DNA of 55,563 bases from Paracoccaceae bacterium (GCA_007693835.1 RECW01000136.1:1-55563); one strand, 5' to 3'. Positions 32,307 to 42,899 are shown, numbered from the stretch's first letter. The notes: a model not told the origin generated them from the letters alone. Made by a program: numbers and translations.

Positions 32307-33412
32307 GCCCGCGCCGCGCGGAAGCCGTCGACCGCCTCGGCCACGGCGCGGCAGGCCGCCTCGTCGCCGATCGAGATGCGCAGCCACCCCGGCAGACCGT
32401 AGCCCTCCATCCGCCGCACGATCAGGCCGCGGGTCTTGAGCCACGCGTCGGCCTCAGGGGCGGAGGCGGGCCCTTCCTCGCCGAAGCGGGCGAGCAGGAA
32501 GTTGCCGTGGGAGGCCGTGCACGGCACGCCCGCCCGGGCGAGCCGCGCCGCGAGCCACCCCCGCCAGGCCGCGTTCGCGGCGGCGGACCGCGCGACATGC
32601 TCGCCGTCGGCGACAGCCGCCGCGCCGGCGGCCAGCGCCGGCGCGCTCACGTTGAAGGGCCCGCGCACGCGGTTCAGCGCGTCGACAACATGGCCGGGCG
32701 CGTAGGCCCAGCCGAGCCGCAGCGCCGCGAGCCCGTGGATCTTCGAGAAGGTGCGCGTCATCACCACGTTGTCGTGCGCAGCGACCAGCGCCGCCCCCGG
32801 GTCGTAGCCCGGCTCGTCGACATATTCGGCGTAGGCCGAGTCGAGCACCAGCAGGGCGCGTTCAGGGATTCCCGCCGCCAGCCGCGCCACCTCCGCGCCG
32901 GCGATCAGCGTGCCGGTGGGGTTGTTCGGGTTGGCGAGAAACACCAGCCGCGTGCGCTCGGTGCAGGCGGCGAGCATCGCGTCGACGTCCGCCGACAGGT
33001 CGTGCTCCGGCGCCGCAACGGGCGTCGCGCCCGCGGCCCGCGCCGAGATCGCATACATCAGGAAACCGTGGCGACTGTGGACCACCTCGTCGCCCGGCCC
33101 TGCGTAGGTCTGGCAGAGCAGCGAGATGATCTCGTCCGACCCCGCCCCGCAGACGATGCGCTCCGCCTCCAGTCCATGGACCGCGGCGATGGCGCGGCGC
33201 AGCTCGGTCGCCCCGCCGTCGGGATAGAGCGCCAGGTCGCCGGCGGCGGCGCGGTAGGCCTCGACCGCCGCGGGGCTCGGGCCGAACGGGTTCTCGTTCG
33301 CCGACAGCTTGATCGCGCGGTTCGCGCCGGGCGCGCCCGCTTCGCCGCCGACATAGGGCGCGATCCCCATGACGCCGGGTTGCGGGACGATGCGGGGGTG
33401 CGGTGCGGTCAT
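32303..33412 (-). CDS. hisC: histidinol-phosphate aminotransferase
   Basis: KLSANENPFGPSPAAVEAYRAAAGDLALYPDG, FLANPNNPTGTLI, TRTFSKIHGLAALRLGW. Confidence 0.94.
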   Translation of the reverse strand: MTAPHPRIVPQPGVMGIAPYVGGEAGAPGANRAIKLSANENPFGPSPAAVEAYRAAAGDLALYPDGGATELRRAIAAVHGLEAERIVCGAGSDEIISLLCQTYAGPGDEVVHSRHGFLMYAISARAAGATPVAAPEHDLSADVDAMLAACTERTRLVFLANPNNPTGTLIAGAEVARLAAGIPERALLVLDSAYAEYVDEPGYDPGAALVAAHDNVVMTRTFSKIHGLAALRLGWAYAPGHVVDALNRVRGPFNVSAPALAAGAAAVADGEHVARSAAANAAWRGWLAARLARAGVPCTASHGNFLLARFGEEGPASAPEADAWLKTRGLIVRRMEGYGLPGWLRISIGDEAACRAVAEAVDGFRAARA

Positions 33413-33475
33413 GGCTCGGCTCGCGCGGCTTCGGCGCGCCCGTTTACCGCGGGGCGCGCGCCGACGCCAGCGGCC

Positions 33476-34611
33476 TCAGGCGCTTGCGAACCAGCGGTCG
33501 AGGACGCCGCGATAGAGCCGCGCGAGGCGGCGGACGTCCTCGACCGGCACGCGTTCGTCCACGGCATGCATGCCGCGCCCGACGAGGCCGAGTTCCACCA
33601 CGGGGCAGTGATCCTTCACGAACCGCGCGTCGGACGTGCCGCCAGCCGTCGAGAGCGCCGGCCGCGCCCCCGTCTCGGCCGCCACCGCCGCGGCGACCAT
33701 CTCGACGAAGGGCCCGGGCGGCGTGACGAAGCTTTCGGCCGAGAGATGCGTCTCGACGGCGATGGCGACGCCGGTCTCGGCCGTCACGACTTCGGCCGTC
33801 GCGCGCAGGCGCGCGGTCAGCGACGCGCCGTCGTGGGCGTCGTTGAAGCGGATGTTGACCGTCGCGCGGCCCTCCGCCGGGATCACGTTGGTCGCCGGGT
33901 TGCCGACGTCGATGGTGGTGATCGCCAGCGTCGAGGGCTCGAAATGCGCCGTGCCTTGGTCCAGCGGCGTCGACGCCAGCCGATCCAGCAGCCGCGCAAG
34001 CGCCGGCAACGGGTTCAGGGCGCGCGCGGGATAGGCGGTGTGGCCCTGCACGCCGCGGGCGGTGAAAGTCGCCGTCAGCGAGCCCCGCCGCCCGATCTTG
34101 ATCGCGTCGCCGAAGGTCTCGGCCGAGGTCGGCTCGCCGACGAGGCAGACGTCGAGCCGCTCGCCCTCGGCGGCCATCCAGTCGAGGATCGCGCGGGTGC
34201 CGTGCTCCGCCGCCCCTTCCTCGTCGCCGGTGATCAGCAGCGCGACCGACCCCTTCGGCGGCGTCTCGCTCACGAAGCCCGCCGCCGAGGCCGCGAAGGC
34301 GGCGACCGCCGACTTCATGTCGACCGACCCCCTGCCCCACAGGTCGCCGCCCGCGATCGCCGCCGAGAACGGCGGATGCGTCCACGCCGCCGCGTCGCCC
34401 TCCGGCACGACGTCGGTGTGGCCGTTGAAGCCGAAGACGGGGCCTTCCGTCCCCCACCGCGCGTAGAGGTTCGCGACGCCGCCCCGGTCGACCCGCGCGC
34501 ACCGAAATCCGAAGGGCGTCAGCGCCTCGGCCAGCACGTCGAGCGCGCCGGCGTCGGCCGGAGTGACGGAGGCGCGGCGGACCAGTGCCGCCGTCAGCTC
34601 GACCGGATCGA

Positions 34612-34615
<4 letters not shown>
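33476..34615 (-). CDS. dapE: succinyl-diaminopimelate desuccinylase
   Basis: [58 protein letters not shown] start coupled to dapD. Confidence 0.94.
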
Positions 34616-35457
<842 letters not shown>

Positions 35458-35547
35458 CGAGGCCTCCTGCCGGTGACTTTCCACACTCGGCCGCGCTATA
35501 CGCTGCAGGACCAGGGCGCGCAACGCGCGGGAGCGACAGGAGCGCGC

Positions 35548-36399
35548 ATGACGAGCGACCACATCCGCCACTCGGTGTTCCCGCCGGCGGACCGCGACGT
35601 CGCCGCCGTCGAGCGGCTGCCGTCGACGCCGCAGACCGAGAACGCCGCCTACCGCCTCGCCTTCCGCGACGTCGACTTCCTGATGCGCGACGAGCTGCGC
35701 CCGGTGCGGCTGCAGCTCGAGCTGCTGAAGGTCGAGATGGCGATGAACGAGCGCGAGATCGATTCGACCGTCGTCCTGTTCGGCGGCGCGCGGATCCGCC
35801 CGCCGGGCCTCGCGCCCGCGGACCGGCCGGGCATGGCGGCGCTGTCGCACTTCTACGAGGAGGCGCGGCGCTTCGCGAAGCTCGCCTCGGAGGAATCGCT
35901 GCGGCGCGGCGGGCGGGAGTTCGTCATCGTCACCGGCGGCGGCCCTGGCGTGATGGAGGCCGGCAACCGCGGCGCGCACGAGGCGGGCGCGCAGTCGATC
36001 GGGCTCAACATCATGCTGCCCCACGAACAGGCGCCGAACGGCTGGGTGACGCCGGACCTCTCGTTCAACTTCCACTATTTCGCCATCCGCAAGATGCACT
36101 TCCTGATGCGCGCTGCGGCGGTGGCGGTGTTTCCGGGCGGCTTCGGCACGCTGGACGAATTGTTCGAGACGCTGACGCTGATCCAGACGCGGCGCATGGC
36201 GCCGATGCCGGTGGTCCTGTTCGGCGAGGCGTTCTGGCGCAAGGTCGTGAACTTCGAGGCGCTGATCGAGGCCGGCACCATCGCGCCCGAGGACCTCAAC
36301 CTCTTCCACTTCTGCGAGACGGCGGAGGACGCCTGGGCCTACGTCTCGCGCCTCTGCGGCGTCGGCGAGAGCGCCGGCCGCAGCGCCGCCGCCGGCTGA
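35548..36399 (+). CDS. LOG family protein (TIGR00730-type Rossmann fold)
   Basis: [65 protein letters not shown]. Confidence 0.9.
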   Translation: MTSDHIRHSVFPPADRDVAAVERLPSTPQTENAAYRLAFRDVDFLMRDELRPVRLQLELLKVEMAMNEREIDSTVVLFGGARIRPPGLAPADRPGMAALSHFYEEARRFAKLASEESLRRGGREFVIVTGGGPGVMEAGNRGAHEAGAQSIGLNIMLPHEQAPNGWVTPDLSFNFHYFAIRKMHFLMRAAAVAVFPGGFGTLDELFETLTLIQTRRMAPMPVVLFGEAFWRKVVNFEALIEAGTIAPEDLNLFHFCETAEDAWAYVSRLCGVGESAGRSAAAG

Positions 36400-36526
36400 C
36401 GCCGCCGCGACCCAAGACTGTCGCGACCCCGCAACGATCACGCGAACGCGACCGACGATGTCGGAGGGTTTACTCGACGCCGGGCGCCCACGGCATCACT
36501 TTCGTCTCCGAGAGCGGAGGCGGAAC

Positions 36527-37285
36527 ATGGGTTTTCAGCGTGTGATGGGTGCGGTTTGCGCCGCTGTTGTGACGGCGTTGGGCGCGGCTGGTCCCTCGGG
36601 GGCGCGCCCGGTCGTCGTGGAGCTTTTCACCAGCCAGGGGTGCAACGCCTGCCCGCCCGCCGACGCGCTGCTCGGTGAGCTGGCCGCGCGCGACGACGTG
36701 ATCGCGCTCGCGCTTCACGTCGACTACTGGGACTACCTCGGGTGGCGGGACGTCTTCGGCTCGGCGGCGAACACGCGGCGGCAGAGGAGCTACCTCCGGA
36801 CGCTGGGCGGCCGCACCGTCTTCACGCCGCAGCTCGTGATCGACGGAGCGCTGGCCCTGCCCGGCGCGCGCCGCGCCGACGTGCTGGACGAGATCGCCAT
36901 CGCCCGCGCCACCCCCCACGCCGCCGCCGTCGCCCTGGAGCGCGATCCCGATGGCATGGTGATCCGGGTCGACGGGGAAGCGCAGGACAATCCCGCGCGC
37001 GTGCTGTTCTTCGTCTTCGAGCCGCCGCACGTGGTGACACCCACGCGCGGCGAGAACGTCGGGCGGCCTCTCGTCTACCACAACGCCGTCCGCTTCTGGA
37101 TGACGCTGGGGTGGTGGCGCGGCGGCGAGCAGGTGTGGCGCGCGCCGGCGCCGGAAGACGCGCGGGGCGTGGCGGCGCTGGTGCAGCGTCGCGACGGCGT
37201 CATCATCGGCGCGGCGCAGCGGTTGATGAACGGCGCGGCGCCGGCGGTGTCGGAAGTCAGCGGCGCGGCGATCAGCGCGCCCTGA
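36527..37285 (+). CDS. DUF1223 thioredoxin-like secreted protein
   Basis: Signal peptide; VVELFTSQGCNACPPADALLGELAARDDVIALALHVDYWDYLGWRD. Confidence 0.9.
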   Translation: MGFQRVMGAVCAAVVTALGAAGPSGARPVVVELFTSQGCNACPPADALLGELAARDDVIALALHVDYWDYLGWRDVFGSAANTRRQRSYLRTLGGRTVFTPQLVIDGALALPGARRADVLDEIAIARATPHAAAVALERDPDGMVIRVDGEAQDNPARVLFFVFEPPHVVTPTRGENVGRPLVYHNAVRFWMTLGWWRGGEQVWRAPAPEDARGVAALVQRRDGVIIGAAQRLMNGAAPAVSEVSGAAISAP

Positions 37286-38141
37286 CCTTCCGCCGCTTCC
37301 ATCGGTGATGCAGCCAGAACCACTGGCCCGGCGCCGCGTCCACCCACGCGGAGAAGCGGTCGTTGATCGCTCCGGTCACAGAGATGGGGTCGCCCGGCGG
37401 CAACGGCGGCTCGAAGGTCACGTCGAAGCTCAGGCCGTCGGCGCGTCGCTGCGCGAAGGCCGGGATCAGCGCCGCGCCTGTGCGTTGCGCCAGCGCCGCG
37501 ACCGCCGTCGCCGTCTCGGCCTCGCGGCCGAGGAACGCGATCAGCGGATCGCCGCCCGACCGTTGATCGAGCAGCACCATCACCACACCGCCGCGCTTCA
37601 GAGCGCCGAGCAAGCCGCGCCCGCCCTGCCGACCCTTGTGGAGCACCGGCTCGCCGGCGGCGCGGATGCGCCAGATCGACATGGCGTCGAACAGCGGATT
37701 GTTGAAGGCGCGGTAGAGAATGCCGACGTCGACGCCCGCGTCGCGCGCCGCGAGGCGCACCGCCTCCCAGTTGCCGAAGTGGGCCGACACCACCACCACG
37801 CCCCGCCCCGCCGCCGCGGCCTGCCGCAGATGCTCCACGCCCCGCGCATGGCGGCGCTCCGAGCGGGCGGCGAAGTCGGGCATGCGGATGTATTCGGCGA
37901 GCACGCGGCCGAAGTTGTCCCCCACCTCCCGCGTGATGCGGCGCGGCTGGAGGGAGGGGCGCACCATCGCGAGGTTCTCGCGAATGCGGCGCGCGGCCGG
38001 CGCCAGCGGCAGCCCCCAGCGGCCGACGGCGGCGAAGGCGCGGACCGCGGCGTCGGCGGGGATGACGAAGAACGGCGCGATGACGATCGCGAAGGCGACG
38101 CCCTCCACGGTCCACCAGAACCGGCGCGTCCACGGTCTCAC
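37272..38141 (-). CDS. lysophospholipid / lipid A acyltransferase (LpxL/HtrB-like)
   Basis: NLAMVRPSLQPRRITREVGDNFGRVLAEYIRM, GVVVVSAHFGNWEAVRLAARDAG, VVMVLLDQRSGGD, WFWLHHRWK; GTG start. Confidence 0.88.
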   Translation of the reverse strand: MRPWTRRFWWTVEGVAFAIVIAPFFVIPADAAVRAFAAVGRWGLPLAPAARRIRENLAMVRPSLQPRRITREVGDNFGRVLAEYIRMPDFAARSERRHARGVEHLRQAAAAGRGVVVVSAHFGNWEAVRLAARDAGVDVGILYRAFNNPLFDAMSIWRIRAAGEPVLHKGRQGGRGLLGALKRGGVVMVLLDQRSGGDPLIAFLGREAETATAVAALAQRTGAALIPAFAQRRADGLSFDVTFEPPLPPGDPISVTGAINDRFSAWVDAAPGQWFWLHHRWKRRKVRAR

Positions 38142-39538
38142 GCGCGCCTCCGAGACAGTGCGGCGAAGCGCGCGCCCTGAAGCAGCAGCGACAGCGTCGC
38201 CCCAGCGACGCTGGCCCACATCAGACCCGCCGCGCCCATGTCGAGTTCGAAGGCGAACAGGGCGCCGAGCGGCACCATCGCCAGCCAGAACGCGATGAAG
38301 TAGAGCCCCGACGACACGAAGGTGTCGCCGAGGGCGCGGTTGCACTGGCCCATCACGATCTGCCCGCCGTCCGGCAGGACGGTGACGGCGACGACGAACA
38401 GCAGCCCGACGGTGACGCCCTGCACCGCCGGATCGACCGTGTAGACCGCCGCCAGGGCCTCGGGGGCCGCGACAAGCCCGAGGCCGATGCCTCCCATGAC
38501 GACGAAGCACGCAGCGAGCCCCAGCCAGCCGGCGAACCGCGCCTCGCCGAGGCGCCCCGCCCCTGCCTCCGACCCCACCCGCACCGCCGTCGCGACGCTG
38601 AGGCCGAGGGCGACCATGAACACCGTCGCCTCGATGTTGTGGGCGATGGAGTAGGCCGCCAGCGCCGTCGGGCCGAGCAGCCCCGCCATCTGCATCAGCG
38701 CGCCGAAGGCGCTGGTCTCGAAGCCGACCGAAAGGCCGGCGGCGTAGCCGATGCGCCGCATCTCGGCGCCCGCCCGCCATCCGCCCGGCCCCCAGAAGCC
38801 GCCCATGCGCCGCAGCCCGCCGGCGGCGCGCACCTCCGGCAGGCGGAGGATCACGATCAGCACGACGAGGAACAGGAACACCCGCACCAGCGAGGTCGAG
38901 ATCGCCGAGCCGACCGCCCCCAATTCGGGCGCGCCGAGGTTGCCGTAGATGAACACCCAGTTCAGCGCCACGTTCAGCGCGTTCGCCGCCAGCATCGCCA
39001 GCATGGCGGGCTTCGGCCGGCCGCTGCCCTCCAGATAGAAGGCGCAGGTGATGTAGAGCACCTGGAACAGCACGCCGGGCGCGAGCACGAAGCTGACGGC
39101 GCCGCCGCCCTCCGCGAGCGCCTCCGACTGGCCGATCAGCCGCAGCCACAGAAAGCCGAGCGCCATCAGCGCGGCGCCCGCCAGCCCCGCCGCCGTCGCC
39201 CACGGCAGCGAACGCCGCCAGATGTCGACGCACTCCTCCGTTTTCCCGGCCCCGAAACGCCGGGAGACCAGAGAGATCACGCCCATCTGGAGGCCGACCG
39301 CCGTCACCATGATCGGGATGAAGAGCCCCAGCGCCACCGAGGCCTCCGCCAGCGCCAGCGTCGCGTAGCGGCCGAGCATAATCACGTCGACCAGCGCCAT
39401 GGCGAGGATGCCGGCGCGTGACAGCATCACCGGCCACGCGAGCCGCGCCAGCATGCCGAGATGGCGGCGCAGCCGCGCGCCGCCGGGCTCGACCCGCAGC
39501 GCGCCGCGCGGGCGGATGTCGGCTTCGGGCTTGTTCAC
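38138..39538 (-). CDS. MATE family efflux transporter
   Basis: LAWPVMLSRAGILAMALVDVIMLGRYATLALAEASVAL, multi-TM, NVALNWVFIYGNLGAPELGAVGSAIST. Confidence 0.9.
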   Translation of the reverse strand: MNKPEADIRPRGALRVEPGGARLRRHLGMLARLAWPVMLSRAGILAMALVDVIMLGRYATLALAEASVALGLFIPIMVTAVGLQMGVISLVSRRFGAGKTEECVDIWRRSLPWATAAGLAGAALMALGFLWLRLIGQSEALAEGGGAVSFVLAPGVLFQVLYITCAFYLEGSGRPKPAMLAMLAANALNVALNWVFIYGNLGAPELGAVGSAISTSLVRVFLFLVVLIVILRLPEVRAAGGLRRMGGFWGPGGWRAGAEMRRIGYAAGLSVGFETSAFGALMQMAGLLGPTALAAYSIAHNIEATVFMVALGLSVATAVRVGSEAGAGRLGEARFAGWLGLAACFVVMGGIGLGLVAAPEALAAVYTVDPAVQGVTVGLLFVVAVTVLPDGGQIVMGQCNRALGDTFVSSGLYFIAFWLAMVPLGALFAFELDMGAAGLMWASVAGATLSLLLQGARFAALSRRRA

Positions 39539-40422
39539 GGCGCGCTCCCGAGCCGCTCGCGCCGCCACACGTAGAGACCGGAGCCGACGATCACCGCCGC
39601 ACCAGCCAGGGTGAAGCCGTCGGGGATGTCATCGAAGAACGTCCAGCCGAAGAGCCCGGCGAAGACCAGCCCGACGTAAGTCAGCGGCGCCACCGCCGAG
39701 GCCGGCGCGAGGGTGTAGGCGAAGATGAACATCAACTGCCCCGCCGCCCCGAGCAGCCCGAGCAGCACCATCAGCGCGGCGTCCGAAGGCGTCGGCGTCG
39801 TCCAGACCAGCGGCAGCCAGAGCGTCGCCAGCACCGCGCCGAGACCGGCGGTGTAGAGAAACGTCGTCCGCCAGTCCTCGGTGCGGCCGAGGAACCGGGT
39901 CGAGACGGAATAGCCTGCGAAGCACAGCGCGCAAAGCAGCGGCAGCAGGGCCGCAGGCTGGAACGCCGCAGCGCCGGGCCGCACGATGATCATCGCCCCG
40001 ACGAAGCCCGCCGCCACCCCCGCCCAGCGGCGCGGCCCCACGGGCTCGGCGAGCAGCAGGGCGGCGAGCGCGGTGATCATCAGCGGCGCGACCTGGAAGA
40101 TCGCCGTCGCCTCGGCCAGCGGCAGCAGGGAGAAGGCGAAGAACCCCGAGACCGTCGCCCCGAACATGAAGGCGGACCGCAACACCTGCATCCCGAGCTT
40201 CTGCGTCCGCAGCACGGTGCGCAGGCGCGGCGCGAACAGCAGCGTCACCAGAAGCGCCTGCATGGCGTAGCGCGCCCAGACCACCTGAAGCGGGTCGTGG
40301 CGCGTCATGAGACCTTTCGCGAGCGCATCCATCGACGCGAAGGCCAGGTCGGCGATCAGGACGCAGACCGCGCCGCGCGCGAGCGCGGGCATGGCGGCCG
40401 CGCGCGCGGCGATGGCGGTCAT
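39535..40422 (-). CDS. DMT superfamily (EamA) transporter
   Basis: 10-TM-like pattern; VWARYAMQALLVTLLFAPRL, AEATAIFQVAPLMITALAALLLAEPVGPRRWAGVAAGFVGAMIIVRPG. Confidence 0.9.
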   Translation of the reverse strand: MTAIAARAAAMPALARGAVCVLIADLAFASMDALAKGLMTRHDPLQVVWARYAMQALLVTLLFAPRLRTVLRTQKLGMQVLRSAFMFGATVSGFFAFSLLPLAEATAIFQVAPLMITALAALLLAEPVGPRRWAGVAAGFVGAMIIVRPGAAAFQPAALLPLLCALCFAGYSVSTRFLGRTEDWRTTFLYTAGLGAVLATLWLPLVWTTPTPSDAALMVLLGLLGAAGQLMFIFAYTLAPASAVAPLTYVGLVFAGLFGWTFFDDIPDGFTLAGAAVIVGSGLYVWRRERLGSAP

Positions 40423-40455
40423 TGTGCCCTCGTGACGGCCGATGAGGCCCGGTGG

Positions 40456-41103
40456 TCAGACGGACGGGACGGCGACCCCGATCATGCAGTCGCGGGTGAC
40501 GATCCCGGCGAGACGTTCCTCGTCCCACCCCGCAGCGGCGTCCGGACGCCGCGGAACGACCAGATACCGCATGTCGGCCGTGCTGTCATGCACACGCACC
40601 GTCGTCGTCCCGGGGACAGTGAGCCCGAACTCCGCGAGCACCCTGCGCGGCTCGCGCACGGTGCGGGAGCGGTAGGCGCGGCTCTTGTACCAGTCCGGCG
40701 GCAGACCGAGCAGGTTGCGCGGGTAGCACGAGCAGAGGGTGCAGACGACGACGTTGTGCTCGGCCTCGGTGTTCTCGACCGCGACGAGCTTCAGCGCATC
40801 GACCTCGATCCCCATCTCGCGACAGGCGGCCGAGCCGTCGGCGAGCAGCCGCGCCTTGAACGCCGGGTCGGTCCAGGCGCGCGCCACGACCTGCGCGCCG
40901 AGCGCCGGCGTGCGCGCGTCCATCCGCGCGATCTGCGCGGCGATCTCGGCGGCCGTGGCGACGCCCTTCTCGACCAGCAGTTCGCGCACTGCGATCTCGA
41001 GCCGTTGCGCCTCGGTCAGCGGCGCGTCCTGATCGGCGCGACAGGGATGGCTAGAGGGGCCGAGCCCGCGGTGGTCGTGATCGTGGTGATGGTCATGGGG
41101 CAT
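40456..41103 (-). CDS. nitrile hydratase alpha-type / thiocyanate hydrolase gamma-type subunit, Co-type metal motif
   Basis: NVVVCTLCSCYPRNLLGLPPDWYKSRAYRSRTVREPRRVLAEFGL; His-rich N-terminus MPHDHHHDHDH; 215 aa. Confidence 0.88.
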   Translation of the reverse strand: MPHDHHHDHDHRGLGPSSHPCRADQDAPLTEAQRLEIAVRELLVEKGVATAAEIAAQIARMDARTPALGAQVVARAWTDPAFKARLLADGSAACREMGIEVDALKLVAVENTEAEHNVVVCTLCSCYPRNLLGLPPDWYKSRAYRSRTVREPRRVLAEFGLTVPGTTTVRVHDSTADMRYLVVPRRPDAAAGWDEERLAGIVTRDCMIGVAVPSV

Positions 41104-41440
41104 CGCCCGGCTCCAGCCAGTGCTCGAAGATCTCGGCGTCGATGGTGTCGCCGTCGCCGTCGCCCCAGAGGTCGGCGAGCGCGAAGCGCACGCGGTAGAG
41201 CGGCAGCACCGGTTCGCCGTCGCGGCGGTAGGCGAGCTCCTCGGGGTTCGCGAAATGACCGCAGACGCGCTCGACGCGACCCGTGCGCCCGCGCAGATAC
41301 CACGGCGTGCGCATGTGGCCCGGCGCGGCCCCGCGCTTCACCCGAACCACGGCGCCGGGCGCGAACCGCGGCGCGGCGGCCCCGGGGGCGAGGTAGGGCG
41401 GGTCGAAGGCGCGCGGCGCGACCGCCGGCGGCTCACCCAT
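41093..41440 (-). CDS. nitrile hydratase beta C-terminal (SH3-like) domain as a separate subunit (thiocyanate hydrolase alpha-like)
   Basis: FAPGAVVRVKRGAAPGHMRTPWYLRGRTGRVERVCGHFANPEELAY..LYRVRFALADLWGDGDGDTIDAEIFEHWLEP; ATG at 41440 overlapping the upstream stop by 8 nt. Confidence 0.82.
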   Translation of the reverse strand: MGEPPAVAPRAFDPPYLAPGAAAPRFAPGAVVRVKRGAAPGHMRTPWYLRGRTGRVERVCGHFANPEELAYRRDGEPVLPLYRVRFALADLWGDGDGDTIDAEIFEHWLEPGDAP

Positions 41441-41792
41441 GCCCGCCCTCCAGCGACGCCTCGCCGTAGGTCGCGCCGCGGGCGGCGACCTCCTCAATCT
41501 TCGTGTTGAGTTCGGCCACCGTGAACGCCCCGGCTTCGAGCAGGTTCTGCGTGATCGCGGCGATCCAGCGCTCGTAGTAGGTCATGGTCTCGAAGGCGTC
41601 CTCACCCATGTCCTCGAGCGCGCGCCGCAGCCCGTCGACGGTGAAGAGTCCCTTCGCCGAACACAGCACCATCAGCGCGTCGACCCGCTTCTCCCAAAGC
41701 GCGAAGTCGTGCTCCTCCGGGCTCACCGGCCCGCCGGGGCGTCCGCCCATGTCGTGCCAGCGCCGGCCGGTTTCTTCCGCATCGTTCGTCAT
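41433..41792 (-). CDS. nitrile hydratase beta N-terminal helical domain as a separate subunit (thiocyanate hydrolase beta-like)
   Basis: WHDMGGRPGGPVSPEEHDFALWEKRVDALMVLCSAKGLFTVDGLRRALEDMGEDAFETMTYYERWIAAITQNLLEAGAFTVAELNTKIEEV. Confidence 0.82.
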   Translation of the reverse strand: MTNDAEETGRRWHDMGGRPGGPVSPEEHDFALWEKRVDALMVLCSAKGLFTVDGLRRALEDMGEDAFETMTYYERWIAAITQNLLEAGAFTVAELNTKIEEVAARGATYGEASLEGGHG

Positions 41793-41911
41793 CCTCCGAC
41801 GCTAACCGGCTCGCCGGCCTCTGTCACGCGCCAGCGAAACTGCGACCTTTTCTCGCACTCCGAACAGCCATAGGCTCCCCCTCGGGGAGATGACCCCAAA
41901 GGGAGGAAAAC

Positions 41912-42331
41912 ATGCGAAAAATCACCATGGCGGCGGCCGCCGCGCTGCTCGCGGGCGCAGCCGTCGCCGAACTGACCCCAGCCCCGGAGGGCGCGCAGAC
42001 CTACATCGTGTCGCCGGCCGACGGCGCGACCGTGTCCAACCCCGTCACCATCGTGTTCGGCGCGCGCAGCATCGGGATCGCGCCGGCGGGCGTGGAGTGG
42101 GAGCGGACGGGCCACCATCACCTGCTGATCAACACCACGGTCGACGCCGTCCCGCTCGACGAGTCGCTGCCCGCGACCGACCAGATCCGTCACTTCGGCG
42201 GCGGCCAGACCGAGGTGACGCTGGAGCTGCCGCCGGGCACGCACACCCTGCAACTGCTGATGGGCGACCACGACCACATCCCCCACGATCCGCCGATCTA
42301 CTCGACGCCGATCACCATCACCGTCGAATGA
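41912..42331 (+). CDS. DUF4399 domain-containing exported protein, copy 1
   Basis: TYIVSPADGATVSNPVTIVFGARSIGIAPAG...GHHHLLINTTV..IRHFGGGQTEVTLELPPGTHTLQLLMGDHDHIPHDPPIYSTPITITVE. Confidence 0.9.
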   Translation: MRKITMAAAAALLAGAAVAELTPAPEGAQTYIVSPADGATVSNPVTIVFGARSIGIAPAGVEWERTGHHHLLINTTVDAVPLDESLPATDQIRHFGGGQTEVTLELPPGTHTLQLLMGDHDHIPHDPPIYSTPITITVE

Positions 42332-42426
42332 CTCCCGCCGCGCGCCCGCCGGGCTTTGCCCGCCGCGGCGCGCGGTCTATGTCCGGCGCGAAGCCGCCAG
42401 GGCGGCAAGTTCCGGGAGACTTTCAC

Positions 42427-42891
42427 ATGATCCGTTCGTTCCTCGCCGCCGCGGCGATCCTCGCCGCCGGCCCGCTGTCCGCTCAGTCGATGCGCGCCGC
42501 CGAAGGCCGCCCCGCCTACGACGTCGGCATCCCCGAGCCGAGCCAGCCGACCGTCTTCTTCGCCAACATCAAGGACGGCGCGACCGTCACCAGCCCCGTC
42601 GCCCTCGAATTCGGCTCCCTGGCGATCATGATCGGGGCGATCGGCGATTTCGAGGACTACTTCAGCGGCCACCACCACCTGCTGATCGACGTGACGGCCG
42701 ACGACCTCGACCTGACGCAGCCGATCCCGGCGACGGAGAACATCATCCACTTCGGCGGCGGAGAGCGGCGCGCGGTGCTCGGGCTGCTGCCGGGAACCTA
42801 CACGCTGCAGCTGCTCGCCGGCGACGACAACCATGTGCCCCACGATCCGCCGGTGATGTCGGCGCCGATCACGATCACCGTGGTCGAGTAA
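42427..42891 (+). CDS. DUF4399 domain-containing exported protein, copy 2
   Basis: VFFANIKDGATVTSPVALEFGSLAIMIGAIG...GHHHLLIDV..IIHFGGGERRAVLGLLPGTYTLQLLAGDDNHVPHDPPVMSAPITITVVE. Confidence 0.9.
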   Translation: MIRSFLAAAAILAAGPLSAQSMRAAEGRPAYDVGIPEPSQPTVFFANIKDGATVTSPVALEFGSLAIMIGAIGDFEDYFSGHHHLLIDVTADDLDLTQPIPATENIIHFGGGERRAVLGLLPGTYTLQLLAGDDNHVPHDPPVMSAPITITVVE

Positions 42892-42899
42892 GCCGCGCC

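Noticed and set aside
41433-41440. Pseudogene/frameshift explanation for the split NHase beta
   Set aside because: Not excluded, but the ATGGGTGA stop/start overlap and the known three-subunit architecture favour a genuine split; kept as a refutation test.
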